Positions 31,268 to 42,064 of a stretch of 64,000 bases of DNA are shown here, piece after piece. The first letter of the stretch is position 1, and the number at the start of each line of letters is the position of its first letter. The DNA lies in contig QJPP01007577.1 in the NCBI GenBank assembly GCA_003996215.1, forward strand, positions 186,001 to 250,000. Direction: 5' to 3'. This DNA is from Jaltomata sinuosa. Its lineage: Eukaryota > Streptophyta > Magnoliopsida > Solanales > Solanaceae. The notes under the pieces were generated by a model that made no database searches, was not told the origin of the DNA, and saw only the letters and a program-made list of their open reading frames with translations. The translations under genes were made by a program, and so were the position numbers.

Positions 31268-33349
31268 CTGCAAAATACAATATAATTTAAGGCTAGGAAA
31301 GTTATTAAGAGTTGGCATCACCTAAAGCAAGAACCAAAAGCACCTAAACAGATTTATATTTTTGTAAAGGAAATGGCTCGATGTGCTTTGGTTCATTATT
31401 TGAGAGTATTGCCAGAGGTGGGGAAAAATCAACACATTTATATTTTGTTTATCTTGGGATAGGTATGTTTTTGGCCTAGATTGGATTCTAGGAAAGAGGA
31501 TTATTTTTTGAGTTTGTGGTGCTCTCTTTCACATAAGCCATTTGTTGGTCACAAATTTGGAGAGTTTGCTTCCTTGCAGAAGCTAAGACCTTTGGGAACA
31601 AATATTGGGTCGAGAAGAAAATGAGTTAAAACAATTTTCTCTGCATTCTCAGTTAGCTAACTAAAAACTGAATCATCACACTGGTTGGATAATTACTTTT
31701 GTGTTCATGGGAGTGTCTTCCCTCTTGACTAGTCAATACTATTCTACTTTAGGGGAGTTTTCATTTTTGGGTGATGTCCCTTTTGGCCAAGCTCAAGCTC
31801 AAAGAAAATTGAAGCATAAGTAGGTGCTATTTAGGCACTTATTCTTTAGGCATCCTTTCCGCTTAGGTTTCTGTGAGATTACTTAATGGACTATAGCTAT
31901 GTGGTCGTTTCCTATATGTAAAAGATTCACTTGTTATCTTGTCCAATGAAATTAAGGCTATTAACTAATGATTAAACTAGTATCTTTAACTTCAAATAAT
32001 AAGCTAATGACAGTTGAAGGGATAGCAGAATGTTACCATCTGGTATCAAAATGTCTAATTGACTTGGAAATGCATAAGCTGAGATAACTTCTTCTTAAGT
32101 AAACTATTCGATTGATATGCATAGAAAAGTTCTATCGTCCAATCCTTTCAAATATTCCCCTAGACCTATTGGGTTGCCCAAAAACAAAAAAGATTTTAGA
32201 AATATAATAAATCAAGTACTTGTTTCAGTCAAAAAAATTCTTTTATTCTTTAAACCTTGGATCAAGTCAATTATCATCACATAAAATGTTATTAAATTTA
32301 TTATTATTCAAAGGATGATATAATAAAATTACTCTCATTATTAATTATTTTTTAAAGGATATGCCAAATTAATAGTGGATAAGTAAAAATGAATTAGGGG
32401 AGTATAAGCAAGGATGAAAAAGTTTGGTGGTCCTCGCATCTCACAAGTGGGCCATCATTTGATTTATATAGTAACTTTTTGTGAATTCTTTTTAGGGAAA
32501 AAAGTACATTATATGGACCAAAAATCTAAATTATTTACACCCACATGCCCCTTTCCTTACCAACTCCATATTTGTCAAGTGCCTCAAATTATTTACTCTC
32601 AATGCCCCCTTTTCGAGCTTTCCATTATTTGTCTTTTCCTCCCATTTTTATTTTAATAAAGGCCCACTGGGCACCTTTTAATTTATTTTTTTAAAAAAAA
32701 GTGCTCCCCTTTCATTCCTTTTATTTAATTGTCTTTACATTTTTAATTAAGTAATAGTTAATTAATTTAGTAGTAGTATAAAGTAATAATTGATTCTTTG
32801 AATGATCTTTCTTTTTTAGAAAAAAAATAATTTTGTTCTCACCTAGTTAATAGAGAAATTAAATAAAGATTACAAAAAAAAATTAAATTACAAGAAGAAA
32901 TAATTAGTAAAAATATTAAACTTATTAGTTCATTATTAAAATTTAAAATAAATGGTTCCTATCTTCTCTTTTTTGTTACTTAGTTTATCTTCTTTTTAAT
33001 TTTTTTTGTCTCTTTCTAATTTTCCCCCATATTTTTGTACTTTATTTTTCTTTTTGTGTTATTTATTTATTTTATTCAAATATAGAAATAAATATAGTAA
33101 TTAATTATTTTTTGATTAATAAAAATATAAAAATAAATAATTGATTAGACTACAATAAGAAGTAATTCAAAAAGAATATTAAATTTACTAACTTATTTAA
33201 TAAAATCTAAATTAGCAGAAACATCTACTTTTATTTTTGGTAGATTATCTTCTTTTTGATCATTTTTTTAAAATAAAATAAAATGTAAAGATAAAGATAT
33301 TATCTAACTATTTTAGAATAATCAAATTATAAAAAAATAATAAATAAAG
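31268..33349. other. AT-rich spacer, no gene seen
   Basis: Upstream of the KAO pseudogene. I looked for its first exon (N-terminal anchor and proline-rich hinge) on the minus strand and did not find it. From about 32670 the sequence becomes extremely AT-rich with poly(A)/poly(T) runs. The ORF at 32414-32656 has no recognisable domain. Confidence 0.35.
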
Positions 33350-33815
33350 GACTGAAGCATACCTCAATGATACCATGTCAGTATATAAATATATTGTGAT
33401 GGTATCATAGATGTCTTATTGGAGGACTGAACAAACATCAATGATACCACGACAGTATATAAATATATTGTGATGGTATCATTGAGGCCTGAAGCAAACC
33501 TCAAGAAACCATGATAGTATATGAATACATTGTGATGGTATCATGGAGGACTGATGAGTGTCTCATTTGAAGGATTGAAATAGTCTTTCATGATACCATA
33601 TCAGTATATAAATACTATATCATGGAGGATTGAGGAGTGTCTCATTGAAGGATGATATCATGCCCGTATATGAATATATTGTGGTGGTATATTGAGGAGT
33701 GTCTCATTAACAGACTGAAACACTCCTCCATGATACCACATAGTATATTGATATATTATGATGATATCATAGAGGATTGAGGAATGTCTCATTGTACCAT
33801 GATAGTAGGTGAAAG
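33350..33815. repeat. degenerate tandem array of short palindromes
   Basis: About six or seven units, each roughly 65-85 bp long. A typical unit has ATGATACCAT, a spacer containing GTATATAAATATATTGTG, and the inverse ATGGTATCAT, followed by linker text such as GAGGACTGA(A)...GTCTCATT. Examples of paired arms are 33368-33377/33399-33408 and 33440-33449/33471-33480. Each unit could form a hairpin. Units differ by substitutions and small deletions, so the array is not recent. There is no coding sequence. Confidence 0.8.
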
Positions 33816-34945
33816 AGACCTTTTTTTGCTCCTGTCGGTGGGATCAGCCAGTGTCCCCGTGTGTAAGGCCCTTTCCTGAAAGAGGTCAAATAGTTCATGT
33901 CCATTCATACTATTGTTGGCTTATGTGCTATGTCTAGCGGCTGGTGAATCCTACCCAGTATCGAAATTGGATTTGATATTTCCTCGATTTCTGAGAAGAG
34001 TTTTAATGGCGATTGGACTCCTCTTCTCTGAAAGTTTAATGGTTTGGGGGACGTCGATTCCCTGGATTTTCTATCTTCCCTTTCCCTTCAACCAACCATT
34101 CTTTTAGTTCCCAAAATATATATAATCCAGAATCTTTTTAAGCGTCTTATCACGAAAGTGACCAAATAAGCAGATGATGATGGTTCAGCCAGTAAGCTAG
34201 CAAGCTTACAAAATAAAGGAAGAGGAGACCCTTGTATTATAGGTTGAAAGCGAAGTCGATAGTCCTCGTATTGGTAATTATTATACGCTAAAAGTCTAGA
34301 TAAATATAGAAGGCAAAATATGAGAAAATTCAATAAATAAAGAAAAAGAAGAAGGTCCCTCTCCTTACAGTCAAGTTTCAGCCCCTTTCCTTCTCTTCGC
34401 TACTGTAAAAATGTTGAATTTCTTTTTTTACACTGGCAGATGATTTTCCCTAAGGCACCGATGGACCAATGCTTTCGTATGTATATTACTCGAATTTCTT
34501 GATTCACGACGTCGAGTATTTTTTAGATCTCATGACTCGACATGTAGACGGTGATACCGTCACCTTTGGTGATGTGATCCTTTCTTATTCAATTGTGTTG
34601 GTGGCGGAGATATAGGTGCATGTGTTCTGGCTCTAGGGGGTGGGTCTTCTCTTTCTCAATTATGACGTACTCGATTAGGTTGTCATCTAGGTCTCAGTCG
34701 GGGGTGACTTCAAAATTATGGTCTCATTCTTCCTTTTGTAGCTGAATTAATCCCCCATGTGTCGGGACCTGAACCGTGGTGGTACTCTTCTACACAGGCT
34801 CCTCCACTTCTGAAATTGAAAAAGGAAGCCTTTCCAAGCCTGAACAAGATCAAAAAAACTGATCGCTTTCTACAATAAGAAAATAGTTATCTACTGGCCA
34901 TGTTTTCTTTATGTGATAATGCCGTAGTGTAGGACTCCAAGAATT
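33816..34945. other. unassigned segment of different base composition
   Basis: Less AT-rich than its surroundings, starting around GCTCCTGTCGGTGGGATCAG (33827). Short open frames on both strands (33913-34107 plus, 34088-34333 minus) have hydrophobic content but no domain I recognise. The composition and phrasing of 33820-34440 are reminiscent of plant mitochondrial DNA, so an organelle-derived insert is possible but unproven. No element boundaries were found. Confidence 0.3.
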
Positions 34946-34946
34946 T

Positions 34947-34989
<43 letters not shown>
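34946..34989. repeat. (TA)n tract at left edge of EPRV2
   Basis: About 36 bp of TA dinucleotides immediately outside the first sequence shared with the right arm (AATAAAGGGAGTTTAG). A matching tract lies at the other edge, 48379-48397. Confidence 0.9.
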
Positions 34990-34993
<4 letters not shown>

Positions 34994-35990
34994 GGGAGTT
35001 TAGTTTTTCAATAAAGTTGTAAAAATTCAGGTTTTCTGGTTTTGGTTTGTTCAATGAAGTTGTAAAATCCTACTCAGTACTCCTTCACTCTCTTGTTCTA
35101 ATGAGTAAGTATCATATTAGTTTCTAGTATCATATGAGTAAGTATTATTACTGTTCATCTCTTTCTCTTAGCTTTTGTTCTTAAAAGTGGTCTTCTTTAA
35201 CCACACCCCGGACGGTGGTTTTTTATAGTTCTTCTCTAAGAACATCCAATTTAACCTGACAATGTCCTAGGAATTTACAGGTTAATCCATCGATACTTTT
35301 AAGAGGCCAAGAGACTAACCATATACGAAGTAATATAGATTCATGAAGGTATTTACAAAATTATCACATAACACACATGATATTTATAGATTTATATATA
35401 TATATAACACACATAATTTACATATATGGGAAGAGAACTAGATACTTAAATATGAAAACTTACATTCTTAGAACAGAGTGAAGTTTCCCTTTCGGGAAAC
35501 CCGAAAACTTCCAAAGTTTACTTAAACAAGCACAGAAAGCAAAGCGAAGAACTCGAAACTATATCTTAACAAATACTTTTATTCTGTAATTTTGAAGAGG
35601 AAAGGGATTTTTTATTTTTTTTTATTTGCTGGTTGTGGATTTTTTCGCCTCTGCCTTTCATCTTCTCATAGTGTCTTCTTATATACACACTTCTGGACTT
35701 CAAACTCCGGACTTCAAAATGAAAAAGAATCTTATCTTTTCAGCCGGGTGCGCATTGGGCCCCATCGCACGTGAAATGATTCCTTCTTTCTGCATTATTG
35801 TTCTTTGCTTGATGTGTTGTCTGTTTGCCTTTATTGAGTGCCTTATTAAAGTAAAGTAAAGACGCGTCCCAACAGTTTTTCCACACATGTGTGGTAGTGA
35901 GTAAAGTGGGACTCACATTTTTTGACAAAAGAGGCATTCCTCTTTAAAGCAAAGTTATATATATATATTTAAAATATTTTATTTATATTT
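34990..35990 (-). promoter_or_regulatory. EPRV2 intergenic/promoter region, left inverted copy
   Basis: Reverse-complement of about 47400-48360, with the same order of landmarks: the stretch before the TATA box, the GGGCCCCATCGCACGTG block at about 35757-35773, and the leader. Short ORFs here (35592-35937, both strands) mirror those at 47511-47744 and are not genes. Confidence 0.75.
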
Positions 35991-36092
35991 TTTACAAATT
36001 TTTAAATGTTGTCTATTGAAAAACAAAGTTTTATGATGAGCAACTGTTTTTCTAGAGTAATAGTCTTTTTTCATATAAGGTCTTTCAGATCT
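35991..36092. other. filler at left-arm deletion junction
   Basis: About 100 bp not found in the right arm. It replaces the end of RNase H and the whole TAV gene (about 45930-47345 on the right). Origin unknown: host filler or another part of the virus. Confidence 0.5.
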
Positions 36093-37143
36093 CTGATTTA
36101 TTTAGAATATAAATTCTAAAACTATTCAAACCATATATTACAGCTAATATTTCAACATCTATGCTAGCTTTATTACCTTTCTCTTTGAATTTTCCGCTTT
36201 GGTAAGCACATATTTTTTCTTCTTGTTTAGAACTGTATTTATGTGGTTTTGATTTTAAGACTGCACCCCATCCATCAAAACTGCCGTCTGTCTCTATTAT
36301 TAGATAGTCTGATTCTAATGGCATATTAAGATCAGGAATATTTTTTATTTCTTCTTTTATTTTTTGTACTAATTTTATGTCTTCAGTATTAAAGTTTCTT
36401 TGTCCCTTAGTTCCTGTCTTAGAGTATAATGGTCCTGCTAATTTTCCTAGATCTTTAATAAATGGTCTTGCATAATTAATTATTCCTAGGAATTTTTGTA
36501 AATCTTTTAAATTATTTAATTTATCTGGCATTTCTAGGGCCTTTTTTGCTATATGCGGTTGTAATTTAACTTTTCCTTCTACTAAAATAATTCCTAGAAA
36601 ATTTATATAGTTTTTGCATAGTTCCATTTTCTTTTTACTAATTATTATTCCGTTAGTAACAAATAATCTAAAAACCGTCTGTAGGTGTCCTAGATGTTCC
36701 TTTATATCCTTACTAAATACTGAATATCGTCTACATAGACTAAAATAAATTTTTTATATTCTCCAAATATTTTATCCATTTTTCTTTGGAAAATTGGAGG
36801 TGCGGTTTTTAACCCGAATGGCATAACTAACCATTCAAAATGTCCTTCAGGACAAGTAAAAGTTGTTCATTCTATACTATCTGGATGCATCTTTATCTGC
36901 CAGTATCCTGACTTACAATCAAATTTACTAAAAATTGTCTTTCCTTGGATTCTATTTATTAACTCTGTTTTGTCTGGTAATTTATAGCCATCTGTTCTAG
37001 TATTATCATTTAATCTTTTGTAATTTATAACCATTCTAGCTTTTCCTCTAACTATTTCACTATGATTTCTTACCATAAATGCTGCAGATCTATGTTTTGA
37101 AGTAGATCTTCTTATTACTCCTAACTCTAGTAATTCTTTAAAG
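36093..37143 (-). pseudogene. EPRV2 left arm: RT / RNase H fragment
   Basis: Reverse copy of about 44880-45925. It contains MVRNHSEIVRGKARMVINYK and FSKFDCKSGYWQIKMHPDS, followed by the same in-frame TGA as the right arm, then the RNase H region with LIIETDGSFDGWG. A one-base deletion near 36722 disrupts the YVDD catalytic motif frame (GATATTCAGT versus GATATTCTAGT on the right). It is therefore dead on its own account as well as by the shared stop. Confidence 0.85.
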
Positions 37144-37149
37144 TCTTAT

Positions 37150-38147
37150 ATCCAACAAAATCAATTAAATTTACTGAATCCAAAAGTCTTATATAATACA
37201 AACTCAAAATCTCAATTATATAGACATTATAGAGAAGAACAATTATCAGTATTAGGAAAAAGCTCTGTATCTTTACCACTCATAAACCCTGAATCTGTAA
37301 AAGAAATAAAGTATGTTAAAAAAGATTTAATGCATATAGGACTAATAGTTATAGGAATTAAAGGATTAACTAGAAAAAACTTAGGAACAAAGACATTAAT
37401 CACAATATATGATAATAGATGGTCAGACATAAAAAAGGCAATTATAGGGTTAACAGAAGTAGATATGACTAACAATGGAGGAATTTTCTATATAAGTCCA
37501 GATTTTATGATGAATTTAAATGAATTTGGAACCCAAATAAGAATAGGAATACAAACTAAAGGATATGAAGAGATGCATAGTGGAAAGAATTTATTAATGT
37601 GTGTAGGATTTCTAGGGAAAATGACAAATAATAGTAATACTAAATTTAAATTACAAATAAAAGATGTAGTAGAAGTAATAGGAAACAAAGGGATAAAATT
37701 AATAAAACCTATAAAAATAAACCCTGAAGAATATGCAGGGTTAGAATGGAAATTAGGAGATTTTAAAGAAAAAGAAGTTTTAACACCAGACGCTCTTTTA
37801 GTATATACAAATTCTAAAGGAGAACCTTCAATTAGATTTACAGACTACAATTACGAAGCTCAAAGAGATTTTGAAGAAGAAAGTAGCATAGAAGAAACAC
37901 CTTTAGAAGGAATGAATATAGAAATAATATTAGAAGAAGATTTTGCAGTAGATTTGGCTATAGAAAAGGCCAAAGAAATAATTAAAAATAATCAGAATAA
38001 AGTATTTACATGTAAAGGATGTAAATTAAGAGACTTAAATTTAGAACAAACAATATCTCATTTTAAAATATGTGAACAGAGAACAGATAACAAAGGCTAT
38101 AGGTTAGAAAAAAGTTTACAAGATAACTTAGAAAAAGCTAATAATAT
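37150..38147 (+). CDS. EPRV2 movement protein region
   Basis: The plus-strand frame is open from the junction near 37143. The first ATG is at 37330, but codons upstream (reading through GKSSVSLPLINPESVKEIKY) look authentic, so the true N-terminus is missing. The core LMHIGLIVIGIKGLTRKNLG is the 30K-type movement protein signature also seen in EPRV1 (HIGLVQVAVKPL). A conserved IYDNRW follows, and a C-terminal CX2C...H...C motif (CKGCKLRDLNLEQTISHFKIC) near codon 235 of the ATG-initiated frame could bind zinc. The frame runs into the LINE at 38148, so its C-terminal Asn run and VFPQRGVWGG are LINE sequence. Movement proteins act at plasmodesmata. Confidence 0.8.
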
Positions 38148-38525
38148 CAACAACAACAACAACAACATATCCAGTGTATTCCCACAGCGTGGGGTCTGGG
38201 GAGGGTAGAGTGTACGCAGACCATACCACTACCTCAGAGATGAGGTAGAGAGGCTGTTTCCGATAGACCCCCGGCTCAAGACAAAACAGTCTAAAAATAG
38301 GCTAAAAAGGACGTAACAATGATACAGGATAAAAAACAAGATAAACTACAAGAGACGATAGGAAGTAATATGTATTAACAAACAACAGACAGAAACAGAG
38401 CACTGCCACAAAATACTACCACGAGGAATCCAAGAACAAGAAACTATAAGCGTAACACTACGATCACTAGTCGGGACAATAAGGAAAAACACTCCTACCT
38501 ACTAGCCTACACCCACTTCTACCTA

Positions 38526-40096
38526 CTACTCTTCTACCCTAATACGCGTCCTCCACACCTTCCTATCTAGGGTCATGTCCTCGGTAAGCTGCAACTGCGC
38601 CATGTCCTGTCGGATCACCTCTCCCCAATACTTTTTCGGTCTGCCTCGTCCTCTCCTGTAACCATCCATAGCCAACCTCTCACACCTCCGCACTGGAGCA
38701 TCCGTGCCTCTCCTCCTCACATGGCCGAACCATCTCAACCTCTCTTCCCGCATCTTATCTTCCACCGACGCCACACCCACCTTATCTCGGATGTCCTCAT
38801 TCCTAATCCTATCTCTCCTAGTAAACCCACACATCCATCGCAACATCCTCATCTCCGCCACCTTCATCTTTTGAATATGGGAGTTCTTTACTGGCCAACA
38901 CTAAACTCCATACAACAAAGCTGGTCGGACCACCACTCTGTAGAATTTGCCTTTAAGTTTAGTAGGCACCTTCTTATCGCACAAGACTCCAGATGCGAGC
39001 CTCCATTTCATCCACCCAACACCAATACGATGTGTGACATCCTCATCTATCTCTCCATTTCCTTGGATAATAGACCCAAGATACTTGAAACTCCCTTTCT
39101 TTTGGATGACCTGTGTATCCAGCTTCACTTCTACATCATCATCCTGAGTCGCCTCACTGAACTTGCACTCCATATATTCAGTATTGGTCCTGCTCAACCT
39201 AAACCCCTTCGACTCGAGGGTCTGTCTCCAAACCTCCAACTTAGCATTAACTCCTCCGCGAGTCTCGTCCACCAAAACTACATCATCCACAAATAACATG
39301 CACCATGGCACCTCACCTTGTATTTTCCGCGTCAATACATCCATTACCAAGGCAAATAGAAACGGGCTCAGGGTCGATCCTTGGTGCAACCCCATTAACA
39401 CGGGAAAGTGCTCTGAATCTCCTCCCACAGTTCTAACGCGAGTCTTGGCCCCCTCATACATGTCCTTAATTGATCTGGTGTACGCCACGGGTACACCTCG
39501 AGCCTCCAAGCACCTCCAAAGGACCTCCCTAGGGACTTTATCATACGCCTTTCTAGATCGATGAACACCATGTGCAAGTCCTTCTTCCTTTCCCTGTACT
39601 GCTCCACCAGTCTTCTAAGGAGATGAATAGCTTCTGTAGTCGAGCGTCCTGGCATAAAGCCGAACTGGTTCTCTGAAATAGGCACGATCTGTCTCAATCT
39701 CAACTCCACCACCCTCTCCCAGACCTTCATAGTGTGGCTTAGCAATTTGATACCCCTATAGTTGTTGCAACTCTGAATATCGCCCTTGTTCTTGTACAAA
39801 GGAATCATCGTGCTCCATCTCCAAGCTTCAGGCATCTTTGCGGTTCTAAAAATACCATCAAACAACTCGGTTAGCCACTTCACACCTGTCTCACCCGAGC
39901 TCTTCCAAAAATCAACGGGAATCTCATCTGGCCCCGTCGCCCTACCCCTTCGCATCTTACGAATCGCAACCTTAACCTCTTCAACCTTTATACGGCTACA
40001 ATAATCATAGTCACTACGCCTCTCTGAGTGTGCCAAATCTCCCAGCACAAAGCTTTTGTCCCCCTCTTCATTCAAGAGTCCATGAAAGTAAGACTG
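38526..40096 (-). pseudogene. RTE LINE reverse transcriptase, disrupted
   Basis: Continues the endonuclease frame after a stop at 40097-40099. It contains GPDEIPVDFWK, MIPLYKNKGD, NYRGIKLLSHTMKVWE and NQFGFMPGRSTTEAI (RT domains 0-2), then a 1-bp deletion at about 39556 (in DLEKAYDK-equivalent codons). The next frame has GLHQGSTLSPFLF, the catalytic FVDD and the thumb region. A TAG at 38901-38903 interrupts YGVECW-equivalent codons, and the C-terminal part with HIQKMKVAEMRMLRWMCG and GRGRPKKYW ends at 38526. Three lesions make the element non-autonomous but still fairly young. Confidence 0.85.
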
Positions 40097-41524
40097 TCAT
40101 CTCTTCCTAATGAGTACCTCATCTACTAGTATTTTGCCATCTTCGTCCTTGATGCACTTCACTTGGTCAAGGTCCTGAGTCCTCCTCTCTCTAGCCTTTG
40201 CTAACCTGTATAACTTCTTATCCCCACCTTTATCCTCTAAAGCCGCGTATAAGCTTTCAAAGGCTGCCGTTTTAGCTGCCGTTACCGCTAACTTAGCCTC
40301 TTTCCTAGCTATCTTATACGCCTCCCTATTCCTTCGCCTCTCCTCCTCATCCTTACTCTCTACCAACTTCGCATATGACCCCTTTTTTGCCTCCACCTTT
40401 CCTTTTACTTCTCCGTTCCACCACCAGTCCCCTCGATGCTTGCCAGAACGACCTCTCGAGACGCCCAACACCTCTCTAGCCGTCTCCCTTATGCAACTAG
40501 CGGTCGTATCCCACATATTATCCACATCCCCACTACTCCCCCAAGCCCCCCTAGTCAACAACTTCTCCCCAATTTCCCGTGCACTAGCCATAGTCAGGCT
40601 ACCCCATTTAATCCTAGGCCGGTCATCCACAATCCGCTTCTTTTTCTCCTTTGTGATCTCTAAATCCATCACTAAGAGTCTATGTTGGGTCGAAAGATTC
40701 TCACTTGGGATAACCTTACAGTCTTTACAAAGACCTTTATCACCTGCCCTAAGGAGCAAAAAGTCTATCTGAGTCTTGGCCACCGAACTACGGAAGGTAA
40801 CCAAGTGCTCCTCCTTCTTCGGGAAACTAGAGTTAGCTACTCTCAACCCAAAGGCTCTAGCGAAATCCAAGAGTGCGGCACCCCCTTCATTCCTATCCCC
40901 GAAACCAAAGCCTCCATGCCCATCGTCATAACCCCTCGAAGATGCCCCGATGTGCCCATTGAAATCTCCTCCAATGAAAAGCTTCTCAGTATCAGGCAAA
41001 CCTCCCACTACCTCGTCCAAAACCTCCCAAAAACGTTTCTTCTCCTCCTCATCTAAGCCCGCTTGTGGTGCGTACGCACTAATAATGTTCAAAGTAGACC
41101 CTCCAAGGACTAACTTAATTGACATCAACCTATCGTTGACCCTCCTAACCTCCACCACTTGCTCTCTCAACTCCTCATCCACTAGGATACCTACCCCATT
41201 CCTATGCCTCACACCTCCTGAGTACCACAACTTATACCCGTCTACCTCTCGCGCCTTAGTGCCCACCCATTTAGTCTCCTGGACACACGCTATGCTAATC
41301 CTCCTCTTCCTTAGGACCTTCACTAGCTCTATGGACTTTCCGGATAAAGTCCCTATGTTCCAAGACCCTATTCTCAACCTAGATGCTCCCTTAACCCCCT
41401 TACCTCTCCTTCCCCTCGCCCCCGGCCCCACCCCCGACCCCGCCCCCAAACCCGAGTGCGACCGATGACATGACCCTACTCGACCATCATTCACCAAAGC
41501 CACTAAAACGTGCGCTATAATCAA
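40097..41524 (-). CDS. RTE LINE endonuclease domain (ORF truncated by stop)
   Basis: A 475-codon open frame. The apurinic/apyrimidinic-type endonuclease motifs are visible in order: RIGSWNIGTLSG, VQETKW (catalytic Glu), NIISAYAPQ, GGDFNGHIG (Asp/Asn), DFLLLR and STQHRLLVMD (the His-containing terminal motif). The remainder is a linker rich in Lys/Arg/Glu. The frame ends in a TGA where a Trp codon is expected before the RT. This enzyme nicks target DNA for target-primed reverse transcription. Plus-strand ORFs at 40436-41468 are antisense shadows. Confidence 0.85.
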   Translation of the reverse strand: MIIAHVLVALVNDGRVGSCHRSHSGLGAGSGVGPGARGRRGKGVKGASRLRIGSWNIGTLSGKSIELVKVLRKRRISIACVQETKWVGTKAREVDGYKLWYSGGVRHRNGVGILVDEELREQVVEVRRVNDRLMSIKLVLGGSTLNIISAYAPQAGLDEEEKKRFWEVLDEVVGGLPDTEKLFIGGDFNGHIGASSRGYDDGHGGFGFGDRNEGGAALLDFARAFGLRVANSSFPKKEEHLVTFRSSVAKTQIDFLLLRAGDKGLCKDCKVIPSENLSTQHRLLVMDLEITKEKKKRIVDDRPRIKWGSLTMASAREIGEKLLTRGAWGSSGDVDNMWDTTASCIRETAREVLGVSRGRSGKHRGDWWWNGEVKGKVEAKKGSYAKLVESKDEEERRRNREAYKIARKEAKLAVTAAKTAAFESLYAALEDKGGDKKLYRLAKARERRTQDLDQVKCIKDEDGKILVDEVLIRKR

Positions 41525-42064
41525 GGATAAACCAACTCCACCAACTACTCTATACTAAACAACTAAACGACAAAAAGCAAAATCAATATAAAATTTAAAA
41601 AAATTTAAAACTATGCAGCGAGTGTTAAAGCAATGACAAAAATGTCAACCTAAATAGGCTATCAAGAATGCGATAAAAAACTGAGGGCGAAAATAAAGCC
41701 TAGGGATAGAAGTCACCGGGGTCAAGCTGTGAGGAGAGAAGGACGGTCTGCTTGCTAAAGTGGTTGGATTCCGGCAAGATGGGGTGTCGAAATTGGTCGC
41801 CGGAATCTTCTTGTTCGCCGGAATCTTGGTGGTCGTCGGAAGCTCGGTGGATGCCGGAAATTGAGCCGGATGTGAGGTTGCAAAGGACCTGCAAGGAGAA
41901 GATACATAAGAAACACAAAAAAAGAGAAAGAGAGCAAGATCAAGAATCGGATCTGGCCGGAGTAGATCTAGCCGGAGCAGATCTGACCGGCGTCCAGCTA
42001 TAGAGAGGGATGACGGCTAGTGGAGTTCACTGGTCGATGGTGACCGGAGAAAGGTGGCGGCGCA

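Noticed and set aside
33350..33815. Regularly repeated palindromes resembling a CRISPR array
   Set aside because: Repeat arms vary, spacing is irregular, spacers are similar to one another and the DNA is plant nuclear. It is a eukaryotic tandem array.
40436..41468. Several plus-strand ORFs of 75-172 codons
   Set aside because: They are antisense of the LINE endonuclease frame, which shows all expected motifs on the minus strand.
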